50,000 nucleotides of DNA from Chrysomallon squamiferum. Taxonomy: Eukaryota > Mollusca > Gastropoda > Neomphalida > Peltospiridae. Location of the stretch: positions 11,852,016-11,902,015 of the forward strand of contig CM022675.1 in NCBI GenBank assembly GCA_012295275.1. Direction: 5' to 3'. Shown piece by piece: positions 1 to 20,569 of this stretch. The notes below the pieces were generated by a model. It was not told the origin of the DNA and searched no databases. It saw only the letters and a list, made by a program, of their open reading frames with translations. Each line of letters opens with the position of its first letter. Position 1 is the stretch's first letter. The position numbers and the translations under genes are program-made.

Positions 1-652
1 ATGACAGTTTAAATAAATATAACAATACTGATTTTCACACACACACACACACAAAAAAAAAATTTAATAAAATTAAAAAAAAATTATTTATACAAACTGA
101 AAAAAAAAAAAAAAAAAGAAGGAAAAAAGATACTGATAATTTTTGTTATAACTGGCTGCACATAAATGTAATTAAAATTTATAGTAATTAAATAATATAT
201 AATTGTAATTTTAAAAAAGAAAATACTAAAAAAAAAGAATAAGTACATCATGATGTATGTATGTATGTATGTATGTATGTATGTATGTATAAGGCAAAGA
301 TAATGCCATGTGAATGAAAAAACGAATTTTTTCTCATGAGAATATAAAAACACTGAGTCCAAAATATAAACAATACTGTTGTGATTATCATTTTACATCA
401 TTGCAAACAAATCTTTAGAAAATGTACAATAATGTATTTACCAGTATTTATTCTCAATTTATCAGGTCATTTTGAAAACACTAATTGGCAGTAAAAATAA
501 TTAAAAAGTGAACAAAAAATAACATTATTACTGCACAAAATAAACAAACAAATAAATAATAAAAAAAAAAAAAAAAAAATAAATGAATAAAATGTGATTT
601 TTTTCTTAAAATTAACAATTGCAAAACATGTCATAAATCTACTTGCTATATA

Positions 653-898
653 AAAATGTGCATTACATAAAAAATTTACTAACAAGAAACATTTCATTAT
701 ATTTGGAGATTTTCCAAAAAAGTTCAGCTGCCTCAAGTGTGTATATAAAACTTTAGAAAAATCTGATTGTAAGACATCGTCTTTGCTAACGATAAAGTTT
801 TGCAGTATCAAAATGTGTATTCCATAAAAAATGGACTAACAAGAACCATTTCATTATATTTGGAATTTTCCAAAATAGTTTAATTGCCTCAGTTGTGT
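653..898. repeat. Diverged 157-bp tandem duplication
   Basis: Segments 653-741 and 810-898 align almost end to end, sharing ACTAACAAGAA, TTTCATTATATTTGGA and TTGCCTCA at an offset of 157 bp. Most differences would change amino acids in the open minus-strand frame, so the similarity looks like DNA duplication rather than coding constraint. Confidence 0.8.
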
Positions 899-1034
899 CA
901 ACGTACCAGTAGTTGATACTAATCTTTATTAACAATAAAGTTTTGCAAATAACAGCAATCAGAAAACATTTAAGGATGATGCAGTTACCTTGCATTAGTT
1001 TTTTGTCCCCTCAAGTTAAATATTTTAAAATAAT

Positions 1035-1071
<37 letters not shown>

Positions 1072-1651
1072 TGAATAAATAAATAAATAAATAAACAAAT
1101 AAAAATAAGAAAAATGAAGAAAAAAATGGAAATATATTATAATCAGATAGATAACTCTTCTGATTCATTACTGATTAATGATGATAAACGTTTCTCAACA
1201 ATAAAGTTATGCAAACAACAAATGTGCATGTTTAAGAACAGTTATCTTTCTTTGTAGTGTAGGTATTTCAAATAAATATGGAATAGATAAAGACAGTCCA
1301 AATTTGCTGATGATTTATTTTTTCATGATATTGAAAACAATCTTTGCTAACAATAAAGTTTAACAGTAATTGTAATCTGAAGACATTTATTTTTCTTCCT
1401 TTCATTCTGAAAACATATTACATAAAAAAATGTAACAAATTTTTTTTTAATTAACAATGCAAATTGATCTTTGCTAACAATAAAGTTTGACAATAAAAAA
1501 AATCTGCAGCAATTTATGTTTTATCTTTCACTGCTTTTTAATGTAAATATCATATATTCTGGATACATTTTAAATAAATAAAAAGATGGATAATGAAGCT
1601 TTTCCTCATACTCTTTTGAATACTGAAAACAAATCTTTACTAATATTAGTT
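781..1651. repeat. Repeated module with core TTTGCTAACAATAAAGTTT
   Basis: Near-identical cores occur at 781-800, 923-943, 1191-1210, 1340-1361 and 1468-1488, with a degraded copy at 1633-1651. They are often preceded by TGAAAACAAATC-like sequence and spaced about 110-160 bp. A further copy lies at about 25176-25196. Origin unknown: it could be an old satellite-like array or mobile-element debris. Confidence 0.7.
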
Positions 1652-1957
1652 TAATAATAAAATAGCAATCTGCAATAAAGAAGGTAAAAACTTACTCAAG
1701 AATAATCCTTTCCTTTTATATATTACTGGTTATACCATACCCTATATATATATATATATAATGTGTTATTTAACTGTTTCTTAATTTTAATTATGATTCT
1801 GACCAGAAATTCAATTACCCTTCTTTAATGTTTATAATACTAAAGATTATATGCAATTACATTAAATCACTGTAATATTGATTTATACTTCTTAATATTA
1901 AATTATTAACAGAATTATTTCATCATTTTGAAATCAGTCTTCACAGTATGAGTCACC

Positions 1958-1963
1958 TTTATT
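1958..1963 (-). terminator. Poly(A) signal AATAAA for SHMT2
   Basis: This is the first canonical AATAAA (minus strand) after the SHMT2 stop codon, 142 nt downstream. It implies a short 3' UTR ending near 1930-1945. Further AATAAA hexamers occur downstream in AT-rich repeats, so alternative ends are possible. Confidence 0.6.
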
Positions 1964-2104
1964 TTTAAATCACTCATTCAATAATACAAATTCATTACAC
2001 AAGACATTATAATGGGATGATGTGCCATTTAAAAAATACACTTTTACCCTGTTCTCTGAGTTACTAATTCACTGCTGTTTTTCACAGATGTAGTGTAAGT
2101 CAAA

Positions 2105-11494
<9,390 letters not shown>

Positions 11495-11576
11495 CCGGTT
11501 CTTTTTTTTTTCCTCCATTTTTTTTTTTTTTTTTTTTTTTTTATTATCTTTTTTTTTTTTTTTTTAAATAACTTAA

Positions 11577-11622
<46 letters not shown>

Positions 11623-11700
11623 TTATAACTTTAATTTTCTTTCTTTCATTGGTTCTTTCTTCTAATTTTTTTTTTTTTTTTAAATTATTTATTTTATATC
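11495..11700 (-). promoter_or_regulatory. Presumed SHMT2 promoter, occupied by homopolymer and (ATT)n
   Basis: Immediately upstream of the start codon (minus sense) are poly(A) runs broken by a few unique bases, then (ATT)n at 11578-11621. A GC-richer patch surrounds the start itself and includes CCGGAT, an ETS-like core. No TATA box is seen. The assignment rests on position only. Confidence 0.35.
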
Positions 11701-12218
11701 ATATATGTATAAAGTTATTTACCTAGTCGGAGGTGCTTATTTTGCCTGTCGTCATGGTAACCTGATCGATTATAAACCAGCAGGTGCAAGTGGAGGTGGT
11801 AACTATATTAATACAGTGCTGTTTGTTCGTCATCGTGTTTTATTCACACCTATTTACACTCTGTTCCTATTTTCGACTGATTTTAATGACCTTGCTACGC
11901 TGTTGATTTGTGTCGTTGTTGTGCCATTCCCCGTTGGTTTTTTTGATGTCTTTATTGTTGTTGTTGTTGTTGTTGGAGCTTTTTAAATGTCATTGTTAAT
12001 CTGTCAAGTTTCGTAACACTGTGTACCAGTCTGCTTAAATGTTTACCGTCGATTACATTTCTGCTGTTTTTTTTAATCACTTTTGTTTCATCAAGACAGT
12101 TATCTAATATTTTTAATTGTTTTCACTTCTGGGGGTCCATATTTTTGCGCTGTTTTATTATTGTTTTAATTGTACAGTAATATTCACAAACATACGTTGC
12201 AGATTTTTTTTTTTAAAT

Positions 12219-12249
<31 letters not shown>

Positions 12250-13460
12250 TTATTTTTATTATTATTTATTTAATTTTTGAAATTTTATAACAGTCATTCT
12301 GTTAAAAGATTTATCTTATATTTTTATGTTGTTATTTTTTTTTTTTTTTTTTTTTTGTTGTTGTTGTTTTATTTTGTTTTGTTTTTGTAATGAATAAATT
12401 ACTGTTAGTCGTGTTCGTTTTGGTATACTGTGAAACCATCGGACAAATAGATACACAAAACAAATATTATCAGTAATTATTTTCTTCCCATTCCAATTAA
12501 TTTGGTATGAACGTATGGTTTTGTTCTAGCCTCAATAAGAAATACTGCAGAATCAGTCTTTTTCTTTTAACAATTTCCCGTTCCATTCAGTGCTCTTGAC
12601 TTTTGCATTAAAGATCGTTGTAAAATGTTTTCGTATTGATGACAGAAAATGAAAATTTCTTTAATTTGTTTAACATGAAGACAAAATGTAGTTTGAATTG
12701 TACGTATATATATATATATATATATCTATGTACACACACACACACTATACAGCAATCATGGAAGTATTGTACTTGAAGTGGGTTTACAAACATCTAATAA
12801 TTGCGTCAGCTTTTTTCCAAACAAACTTGAAAATCACGTTTATTCAGCTAGCCTTCTAAGACATTTGCGGATCATTTGTTCCGACATTTCTGACATCTTT
12901 TGTCGCTGTTCTTACCAGTTAAGCAGTTTCTTTCAGACCGAAATCATTTTATTGTATCGCTTATTCTAAAGCGAATGACAAGACAGTTCAGCCCACATGC
13001 TTATGAAAATCATCTCCGGCGATTTGCAGAAGAAAGACCCTTCATACAGTTTTGTTTTGTGACATCCCTCAAGTCGAACGTCGATTTCTGAATATAAGAT
13101 GTACGCCTTATCATTTGCTTTCTGTTATTAATATTTCTAATAGTTTCACAAAACATCAAATAGCTGCTTCCCCGACAGGGAGTCTGAAATAGCAGTCCTT
13201 TTAGAGCCTAACCCAGCTGAAGTAGTGTTTGGAAAGGTATATGAATTAATACGATGGTCTTTAAAAGAGTTCCTCGTATGAACGGCATTGCACGAGTTCC
13301 CGAGTTCCCGAGTTCTGGCCTCGTTTGCGGATTTGTCAAATCTATTTCCAGCTTTTAATATTTAGTGTTAAAAAGTTATGATGTGTTTTATTGCCCTGAG
13401 CGTGAAAATAAATTTATATGTTTTTTTATGATCGAGAAGTGGAATAAATAGGCTGTGGCG
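11700..13460. other. Unique and simple-repeat intergenic DNA, no gene recognised
   Basis: GC-richer islands at 11700-12050 and 12780-13330 alternate with poly(T), (TTTA)n at about 12216-12250 and (TA)n near 12704. A 9-bp tandem (CGAGTTCCC)n lies at about 13289-13315. The short open frames have no recognisable domain and no supporting splice sites. Confidence 0.6.
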
Positions 13461-13466
13461 GAAGAG

Positions 13467-13534
13467 TCACGTGATCAGAGCGCCATATTAGGAGAAAAAA
13501 AATGTTTTTTTTTTTTTTTAAAGGGCGCCATATT
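13467..13534. promoter_or_regulatory. Cluster: E-box TCACGTGA, CArG-like CCATATTAGG, paired GCGCCATATT
   Basis: TCACGTGA at 13467-13474 is a palindromic E-box of the bHLH-ZIP type. CCATATTAGG at 13483-13492 fits the SRF CArG consensus CC(A/T)6GG. GCGCCATATT occurs at 13480-13489 and again at 13525-13534, resembling YY1 cores. No gene start is visible alongside; regulatory function is inference. Confidence 0.3.
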
Positions 13535-13537
13535 GTT

Positions 13538-13577
<40 letters not shown>

Positions 13578-13640
13578 ATATTTATTTCTGGTTTTCCGTT
13601 TTCTTTTTTTTTTTTATTATTATTTTTATTATTTTTATTA

Positions 13641-13683
<43 letters not shown>

Positions 13684-13728
13684 TAATATATTATTATTAT
13701 TTAATATATTATTATTATTATTATTATA

Positions 13729-13779
<51 letters not shown>

Positions 13780-13780
13780 T
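13538..13780 (+). repeat. (TTTA)n and long (ATT)n
   Basis: ATTT units at about 13539-13575 and TTA units from about 13616 to 13780, with few interruptions. Leucine-only open frames here are artefacts. Confidence 0.95.
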
Positions 13781-14014
13781 AAATCTCAATCTTAACTTAA
13801 CCTTAAATATGCCTGTGCTTTTATATACCTCGGATTACAAATTATTTCTTTTGATGTGATATATTCAGGTGACGGGTGACACAGAACTCGTAGACATAAA
13901 GTAAAGTAAAATAATTAATTATCTTAAAACACACAGTACATTAATTAATCTCTTGATAAAGATATAAGTAATGATAGATATATCAAACAGAGTCCATGTA
14001 AGTGATGTTTGCAC

Positions 14015-14019
<5 letters not shown>

Positions 14020-14046
<27 letters not shown>

Positions 14047-14130
14047 TTTATTTATTTAGCTATTTATTCATTTATTTAGTTACTTATTTACTTATTTATT
14101 TATTAAATCTATTTAATTTTATTAGTATTG

Positions 14131-14195
<65 letters not shown>

Positions 14196-14470
14196 GCTGT
14201 TGTTGTTGTCGTTGTTATTGTAATTATTAGTATTGTTTTTTGTTTTCATATGAAATTAAATTTATATTGTTCTGAATACGTCTGTGTGCGTGCGTGTGTG
14301 GGGGGGTTTAATAATGGTTCATATATCTTTACGAATTCATCTTCGAAAATCTGTTTAGTGAGACCCTTCTCCTATAAATACATTTACACCGCCACTTTTA
14401 TATGATGATATATATCAGAAAATTAGAGACAAACATAACAAACACCACAGTGATTACGTAATTTAATCTG

Positions 14471-14565
<95 letters not shown>
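14020..14565 (+). repeat. Poly(T), (TTTA)n, (ATT)n and (GA)n
   Basis: Poly(T) at about 14017-14039, (ATT)n at about 14135-14195 and a pure (GA)n array at 14479-14561, separated by unique AT-rich DNA without gene signals. Confidence 0.9.
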
Positions 14566-14568
<3 letters not shown>

Positions 14569-14939
14569 AATTTTCACCCTCCTGAAACGTTAAACTCTGT
14601 ACTGCGGCTAAGTTCTTGTGTGTCCCTCTGACAATCGAAAATGATATCTATAGATAAAGAGTCAAGATACTGTTAAGCCGAATTTTTTACAGTAAATTAA
14701 CTGTATTGACGTATCTGGTACAAAGTGAAATCTATATCTTTTCAAGTTACAGTGTGTATTGATGTATTTCACTCAACTATGATTCTATAATAAAATAATT
14801 CTTTCGACGATTAGCATTTAGAGATATCTTATAAGAACCTTCCCATATACTGGTAAATATATACCAATCGTTTGATAAACCTGCTAATTTTTAATTTAAA
14901 AAAAAAAATAAAAAAAAAAAAATTTCTTCTTCCTCCTTC

Positions 14940-15214
<275 letters not shown>

Positions 15215-15387
15215 TAGTGTCACTCTAACGAGAACTGCTGTTGAAGGCTGGCAATGAAATGAACTCAAGGGAACCAGCAAAAACTGATTGTTACAGATAG
15301 CAGAAACACATATCTGTAATAGAGAGATTACCGTTATACAGAGATGGCCACTAAATCGGGTTTAACTGTAATTTTCCTACTGTTATC

Positions 15388-15672
15388 TCACACTGCGGGG
15401 GGGGGGTCTGGTTGATATAAGAGTTTTCGCAGTGTGTAAACTAACACATGTTTGTCTGTTAAGGTCAGGCTGATCTTTGTGGGTGGAACGTGATCACAGC
15501 AGTGTTGTGTTGTAATATCAGTCCTTCTCGGCGAGCGACGGTTCGCTGGGTCAATTCTCGTCAGAGTAGACTTGAACAGACGATTAATTTTACCCAGAAT
15601 GCAATTAGAAACAATCTCTTCGTCTACCTTATATCGAAGGTTCTGTTCTCGTTTATTTTTTAATTCAGCCAT
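15388..15672 (-). CDS. Hypothetical 94-residue ORF next to a CRE-like minisatellite
   Basis: An ATG-initiated frame beginning MAELKNKREQNLRYKVDEE, in a GC-richer patch. The predicted protein is basic, with HCCDH and a proline-rich end, and shows no domain I recognise. It starts at the very edge of the 24-bp repeat array, which would then sit in the promoter position. A donor-like AAG|GTAGAC after codon 15 suggests it could also be a short first exon. Chance cannot be excluded. Confidence 0.2.
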   Translation of the reverse strand: MAELKNKREQNLRYKVDEEIVSNCILGKINRLFKSTLTRIDPANRRSPRRTDITTQHCCDHVPPTKISLTLTDKHVLVYTLRKLLYQPDPPPAV

Positions 15673-15673
15673 A

Positions 15674-15830
15674 CGACGTCACATCTGCTCCACGATATGA
15701 CGTCACATCTGCTCCACGATACGACGTCACATCTGCTCCACGATACGACGTCACATCTGCTCAACGATACGAAGTCACATCTGCTCACGATATGACGCAT
15801 CAACGATATGACATCACATCTGCTCATCGC
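15674..15830. repeat. 24-bp minisatellite with CRE-like cores
   Basis: About six or seven tandem units of CGACGTCACATCTGCTCCAC plus CGATA, decaying toward 15830. Each carries ACGTCA; one unit has the perfect palindrome TGACGTCA at 15698-15705. The later copies lose bases (GAAGTCA, GACGCATCA, GACATCA). Confidence 0.9.
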
Positions 15831-16800
15831 GTCAGTTGGTTACGATGCGTAATTAAAAATTACACGAAACCTAACGATTCGGCATATTTAAATATTAAAA
15901 CCATGAGCGTTCCATACAAGAGAGATCTCGGGAGGAGGGGGCACAACATCTTAAGAACATTTTGGGGAAAATAAAACAGTGGGGATACGTATTTTATTTG
16001 TTAATCTAAGAGGAAAATCAATCCCTCTGTACCTCCTTATCCAAAAAAGTTCCCACAAATCCATGATTTTTTTTCCCCAGGCAATCCTTAAAAAGGTGTC
16101 CCATTTATTCATAAGTTTACCTGTGTACATGTATCCGGGTTTCTTTGAACAATAAAATTATATATGTATACACTATAAAATGTGTTGTGCATGCAATGTG
16201 TCATCGTTTTAAAAAAAATATATAGTAAAGATTTAATAATATTACTCGGTGCGAGAGACTGGTTTCCTTAACATTAAGAAATATCGAGTCTGGTTGTCTA
16301 CGTTTTTACATTTTTAGACGCTGGTTTAGATCTAAAAAAATAAAACTATATGTATAACAGAGTGAAAAGGACATATAGTTTAACAGCATTTGGACAAAAA
16401 CTAAAGACAGAGAATGAAAATGACTAAACCAATGTCAGGTAGCCCCATTAAATAAACAATTAGCTCTTATAATCTGTACTGAACGTCAAAGAAGTCTGTT
16501 CTACATGGCTAATCAAGTGCAGCAAAATATGATAATGATGCGCATCACTGTGCACCTGCATAGCCTTACATTTTAATATTTCATTTTTTATACTTTCGTT
16601 TTTCTCAAAGGTTGTTGATCTAACGTTGATTTTACATCTAGAATCAACAGTATATTTTTATTACGACAATTTCTCTACTGTTAAACGTGAGCTTAAATAA
16701 ATATATCTTCTTCTCTCATATTCTCCATACAATTTTTTACTTCTTCTGGGTTTTTTTTTGTTTGGTTTTTTTGTGTTTTTTTTTCGCTCTGTTTTGATTC
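15831..16800. other. Unique intergenic DNA, no gene recognised
   Basis: Low-repeat AT-rich sequence. A short plus-strand frame at 15792-15974 begins inside the minisatellite and has no domain. A GT-rich polypyrimidine stretch at about 16740-16790 precedes the exon-like segment described next. Confidence 0.5.
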
Positions 16801-16808
16801 AAACTTAC

Positions 16809-16857
16809 TTCTTCCTGCAGTGTAATTGCGTCGACTTCTTGCACGACAGAACAACGC
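16809..16857 (-). CDS. Candidate 49-nt internal exon
   Basis: In minus sense a strong pyrimidine tract ends TTTTTTTTCTGCAG|G and the segment is closed by GAAGAA|GTAAGT, both close to consensus. All three frames are open; the most protein-like reads RCSVVQEVDAITLQEE, phase 2 in and phase 0 out. That phase is compatible with the candidate exon ending at 33178, but no continuous gene can be shown. It could be a non-coding exon or a chance pair of sites. Confidence 0.25.
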
Positions 16858-17169
16858 CTGCAGAAAAAAAAGCATTATTACGCGAATGAATGGAAAATGC
16901 AAATGGCAGCCGTTTATCACCGTCCTACGTATCACGCAATAGTTCCAGTTTAATCCGTTTTCAAGAGCGCTCTATTCAAATGATAATTTTCGCCAGCTTA
17001 AGGGACATGTTGACTATGTGTAATCTGTTTTCGAAATCAGTTGAAAGCGCACAGGAAAACTAAACAGAATAGAAATGAACATTCGGCGTACAGTCGAACC
17101 GACACGATGTTGTCGTAATGTGGCCGAATTCTGAATGAACTTGAGTGGCTGCAAGTAAATGACAAATTA

Positions 17170-17256
17170 ACAAACAACAACAACAACAACCACAACGACG
17201 ACAACAAATAAATAAATAAATAAATAAATAAATTGTTATTGTTATTGTTATTGTTG

Positions 17257-17311
<55 letters not shown>

Positions 17312-17312
17312 C
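17170..17312 (+). repeat. (CAA)n, (AAAT)n, (GTTATT)n and (ATT)n block
   Basis: A compound microsatellite. Asparagine- or isoleucine-only minus-strand frames across it are artefacts. Confidence 0.9.
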
Positions 17313-17769
17313 ATAAACTATAATAATATACACTGACTTTGGTTAGTGACTACGCATGTTTATCTCACAACAAAGGATTAAATTCATTATTAATTACACT
17401 GGTTCTTCTACTGTATCAAACGCTTAATAATGACGTTTAGTCATTCTTAACAGTACGTACTTACGTCATTTCTAAATTTTGTGTCAACGATTACGCAATG
17501 GACGATAATGAAATACATTTAATCGTTTTCTATGTAATACATACCTAAGAACATGTAAGCTAGAAATAGAGTAAAGCTGAAAAAGTTAATTAATTATTAT
17601 TCAGAATTTCGTAAAGCGATAGAACCTGTATAAATACTAAGCGGAAAATGTTTTTGAAAGATAATATGTACTGGTGGGCAAGATATTGAAGATGGAATCA
17701 GTTTTGTGAATAAGATAATTAATAAAATGATAGATAAATCACTCGGAAATTTATAAAAACGAGTTCACA

Positions 17770-17951
17770 TTCAAAACAAATTAAACAGAAAATTATAGAT
17801 TTTCAAAACGTATTCAGGTCTTGTCAAACCGTTCAGAACAAATTAAACAATAAATTTTAGATTCAAAACGTATTCAGGTCTTGTCAAACCATTCAGAACA
17901 AATTAAACGAAAAGTTTTAGATATACAAAACGTACTCAGAACTTTTCAACA
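17770..17951. repeat. Three-copy ~60-bp tandem repeat
   Basis: Units start at 17770, 17832 and 17892 with the shared pattern TTCAGAACAAATTAAAC, then ATTCAAAACGTATTCAGG, then TCTTGTCAAACC. Copies one and two are the most similar. It is flanked by poly(A) at 17981-18005 and 18059-18085. Confidence 0.85.
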
Positions 17952-18054
17952 TGGTACATTTTGAATAAACTCTTTTGACTAACAAAAAAAAAAAAAAAAA
18001 AAAAATCCAGGAAGCAGTGACCTTTAGATTTTGAGTAAACAAACTATTGATCGA

Positions 18055-18088
<34 letters not shown>

Positions 18089-18529
18089 ATATATTTTCTT
18101 ACCTATAGATTACAACCTATTTAAAAACGGTCTGGACATAAAGACTTATCAAGTCGCCGTTCTTGATACCTCAAAACCTCGACACCTTTTTTTTTTTTTT
18201 TTTATTTTTTTTAAACCTGCTACGTGTCAACGTGTTTATCAGTGAGTTGTGGAGGTTTGAAGATGTTAAACTATACGTTACCGTAGCTGTCAAACATAAT
18301 AAGAGAGGATGATACATAAATCACCCACACATCGTCCCCCCAGCTCTTAAGTTTGGTCTAGCAGTGGATTCACAGATGGCGTGGATATTGTCAAGAGATT
18401 ACGAATGTTGATAATTTGTACTTAAGAGCTGAGTAACCGGAGAATTCGTTTACGAGAGATAGAAATCTGTCTGAGGTTATAAGTTGATGTCCACAGGAAT
18501 GAAGAAAAAATATAATCACTTAGAAATAT

Positions 18530-18820
18530 GTGTGTGTGTGTATGTATGTCTATCTGTATGTATGTATGTATGTATGTATGTATGTATGTATGTATGTATG
18601 TATGTATGTATGGTATGTATGTATGTGTATGTATGTGTGTTTGTCTGTCTGTAATTATTCATATATATGTCTGTGTACGTATGTGTGTATGAATTTATCT
18701 ATGTATGAATCTAAACATACATATACGTATATAATTATTACATACATACATATATACATATATACATACATACATAGAGATATATATAAATTATATATGT
18801 ATCTGTGTATGTAGATATAC
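18530..18820 (+). repeat. (GTAT)n and TA-rich tetranucleotide arrays
   Basis: GTAT units to about 18640, then a degenerate GTAT/CATA mixture to about 18820 that forms partial inverted repeats. Frames on both strands are artefacts. Confidence 0.9.
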
Positions 18821-18839
18821 ATATGCTGAACACATAACA

Positions 18840-19363
18840 ATAGGAAAACTCACAGTTTTAATTTACATGTTAAATTTAGCAACAGGAGAACACGAATATA
18901 TATATGCATATATATTTTTTTTTTTTTTTTTAATTGTCAGTTTTTCAACAAGGAAGGACATTGACATTTTCTTTACACAGATTTCAGTCATAGCCCAGTG
19001 TGAGTAAGCAAAACCTGTTTAATAATGTTAGGTGTGTTTATGAAAGCTTCCACAGTCTGAATAGAAAGACGAGGAAGACATGAATTACATAACAAAACGT
19101 TTTGTTTGCTTTCTCAGTCAGGGTATGTTGTACCTTTTCTCTCGTTTTCTATTTAGTAATATTTAAAAATAACATAAAATAAAATTAAATTAAAAAAGTT
19201 AAAAAAAAATTTCTATCTATTATTTATTTTTAGATATTGCCTCACCAGTGTTTTTTTTTTCAGAGGTTGTATGGTGTTTGCTTTTCTGTGGCAAACTTGT
19301 TTGTCTCTGAGAAAAGGCAGTGGATTTATTATTATTATTATTATTGTTATTATGATTATTATG

Positions 19364-19402
<39 letters not shown>

Positions 19403-19466
19403 TAATATATAAATTAGTATGCTTTAGAAATGTCCGGTAACTAAACTGAACATTAGCTTTCTATCT

Positions 19467-19501
<35 letters not shown>

Positions 19502-20340
19502 TAAGAATACTCATTTTTCACAGAACGCGTAAAAAAAAAAAAAAAAATAAGAAGATAATGCTGATAATAATAACCATCAACAACTGATATCATCATTCAG
19601 TTACGCTCAACTGTGAACCCCAGCTGCAAATCAATTAAGACACGTATCTTCCATTAAAGGCGTTTTCTCACGAGACGATTTCCTGTAACGATTTGTTTAC
19701 CCTGAAACAGCCGAAGAATGAAATACTAATTATATTAACGATTTATTTATTTATTTATTTATTTACAGATGGATAAAAAAAGGTACAGACTCGTGGAAGG
19801 ACAAACAATACAAACAATTAGAAATTGATAATTTTATTACTGAAATTATACAATAATCAAATATCTTTTTAAAAAAAAAAATGTATACATAGTTATACAT
19901 AGTTAACATTCGTTGACTTGGTATTGAATATCCCTATTTTGCATAAACAAATACAAACAAAAAAAAGAGAGAGACAATTAAGATATCACTAACAGTAAAC
20001 CAGTTTTAACAGACTTTGTTAAGAAGATAAAAATCTATGATATCCGAGAAACATATCATAACACTAAAGCGAAAGGTTTATTTTCTGCTACAGGTAATAA
20101 CTTCCGGCTCATAGCCGATTACTACTAATGTCCTTCTAAACATCGACATAGTCATTAACGCTCGTGTAAATAATATTACTACCAAACCTGATTGCGCGCA
20201 AGAATACATTAATGAACTGACGAAGTAGTGGTGACGTCACAAAGCCATAATTCGAAAAGCCAATAATTAATAGAAATGAATGCGTCATTCAACACAGTTC
20301 GATGACAATAAACATTGCTATAGTATTGTCCTGTAATAAT
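18840..20340. other. Intergenic DNA with (ATT)n and (TTTA)n, no gene
   Basis: (ATT)n at about 19328-19402, (ATTT)n at about 19470-19500 and 19740-19765, and unique GC-richer DNA at 19590-19740 and 20080-20340. A perfect TGACGTCA lies at 20232-20239. No supportable coding exon was found. Confidence 0.55.
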
Positions 20341-20351
20341 ACTTTAAAACG

Positions 20352-20529
20352 TGTACCCTGCATAGCTGGATCTGAGTTTTTTTTTTAAACGCGTGTTATG
20401 TGCCGTTCATTGAGTAACTTTTATGTTCGTTATTATCTTTTAGCTGCATTAAAATAAATAATAAAATATATTTATTTTTTTATATGTTTTAGAAACATAT
20501 ATACACCAAAAAAAAAAAAAAATAAAAAA

Positions 20530-20569
<40 letters not shown>

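Larger units (their letters stand above)
1..1930. other. AT-rich 3' flank of SHMT2, no gene seen
   Basis: Contains (AC)n at about 38-52, (GTAT)n at about 253-290, (AAT)n at about 1037-1068, poly(A/T) runs and a family of short repeated modules described separately. Open frames here consist of simple-sequence translation or of a duplicated non-coding segment. Confidence 0.7.

Noticed and set aside
467-995. Two minus-strand frames sharing PNIMKxFLLV, a possible repeated protein
   Set aside because: They lie on a 157-bp DNA duplication whose differences are mostly non-synonymous, and there is no known domain.
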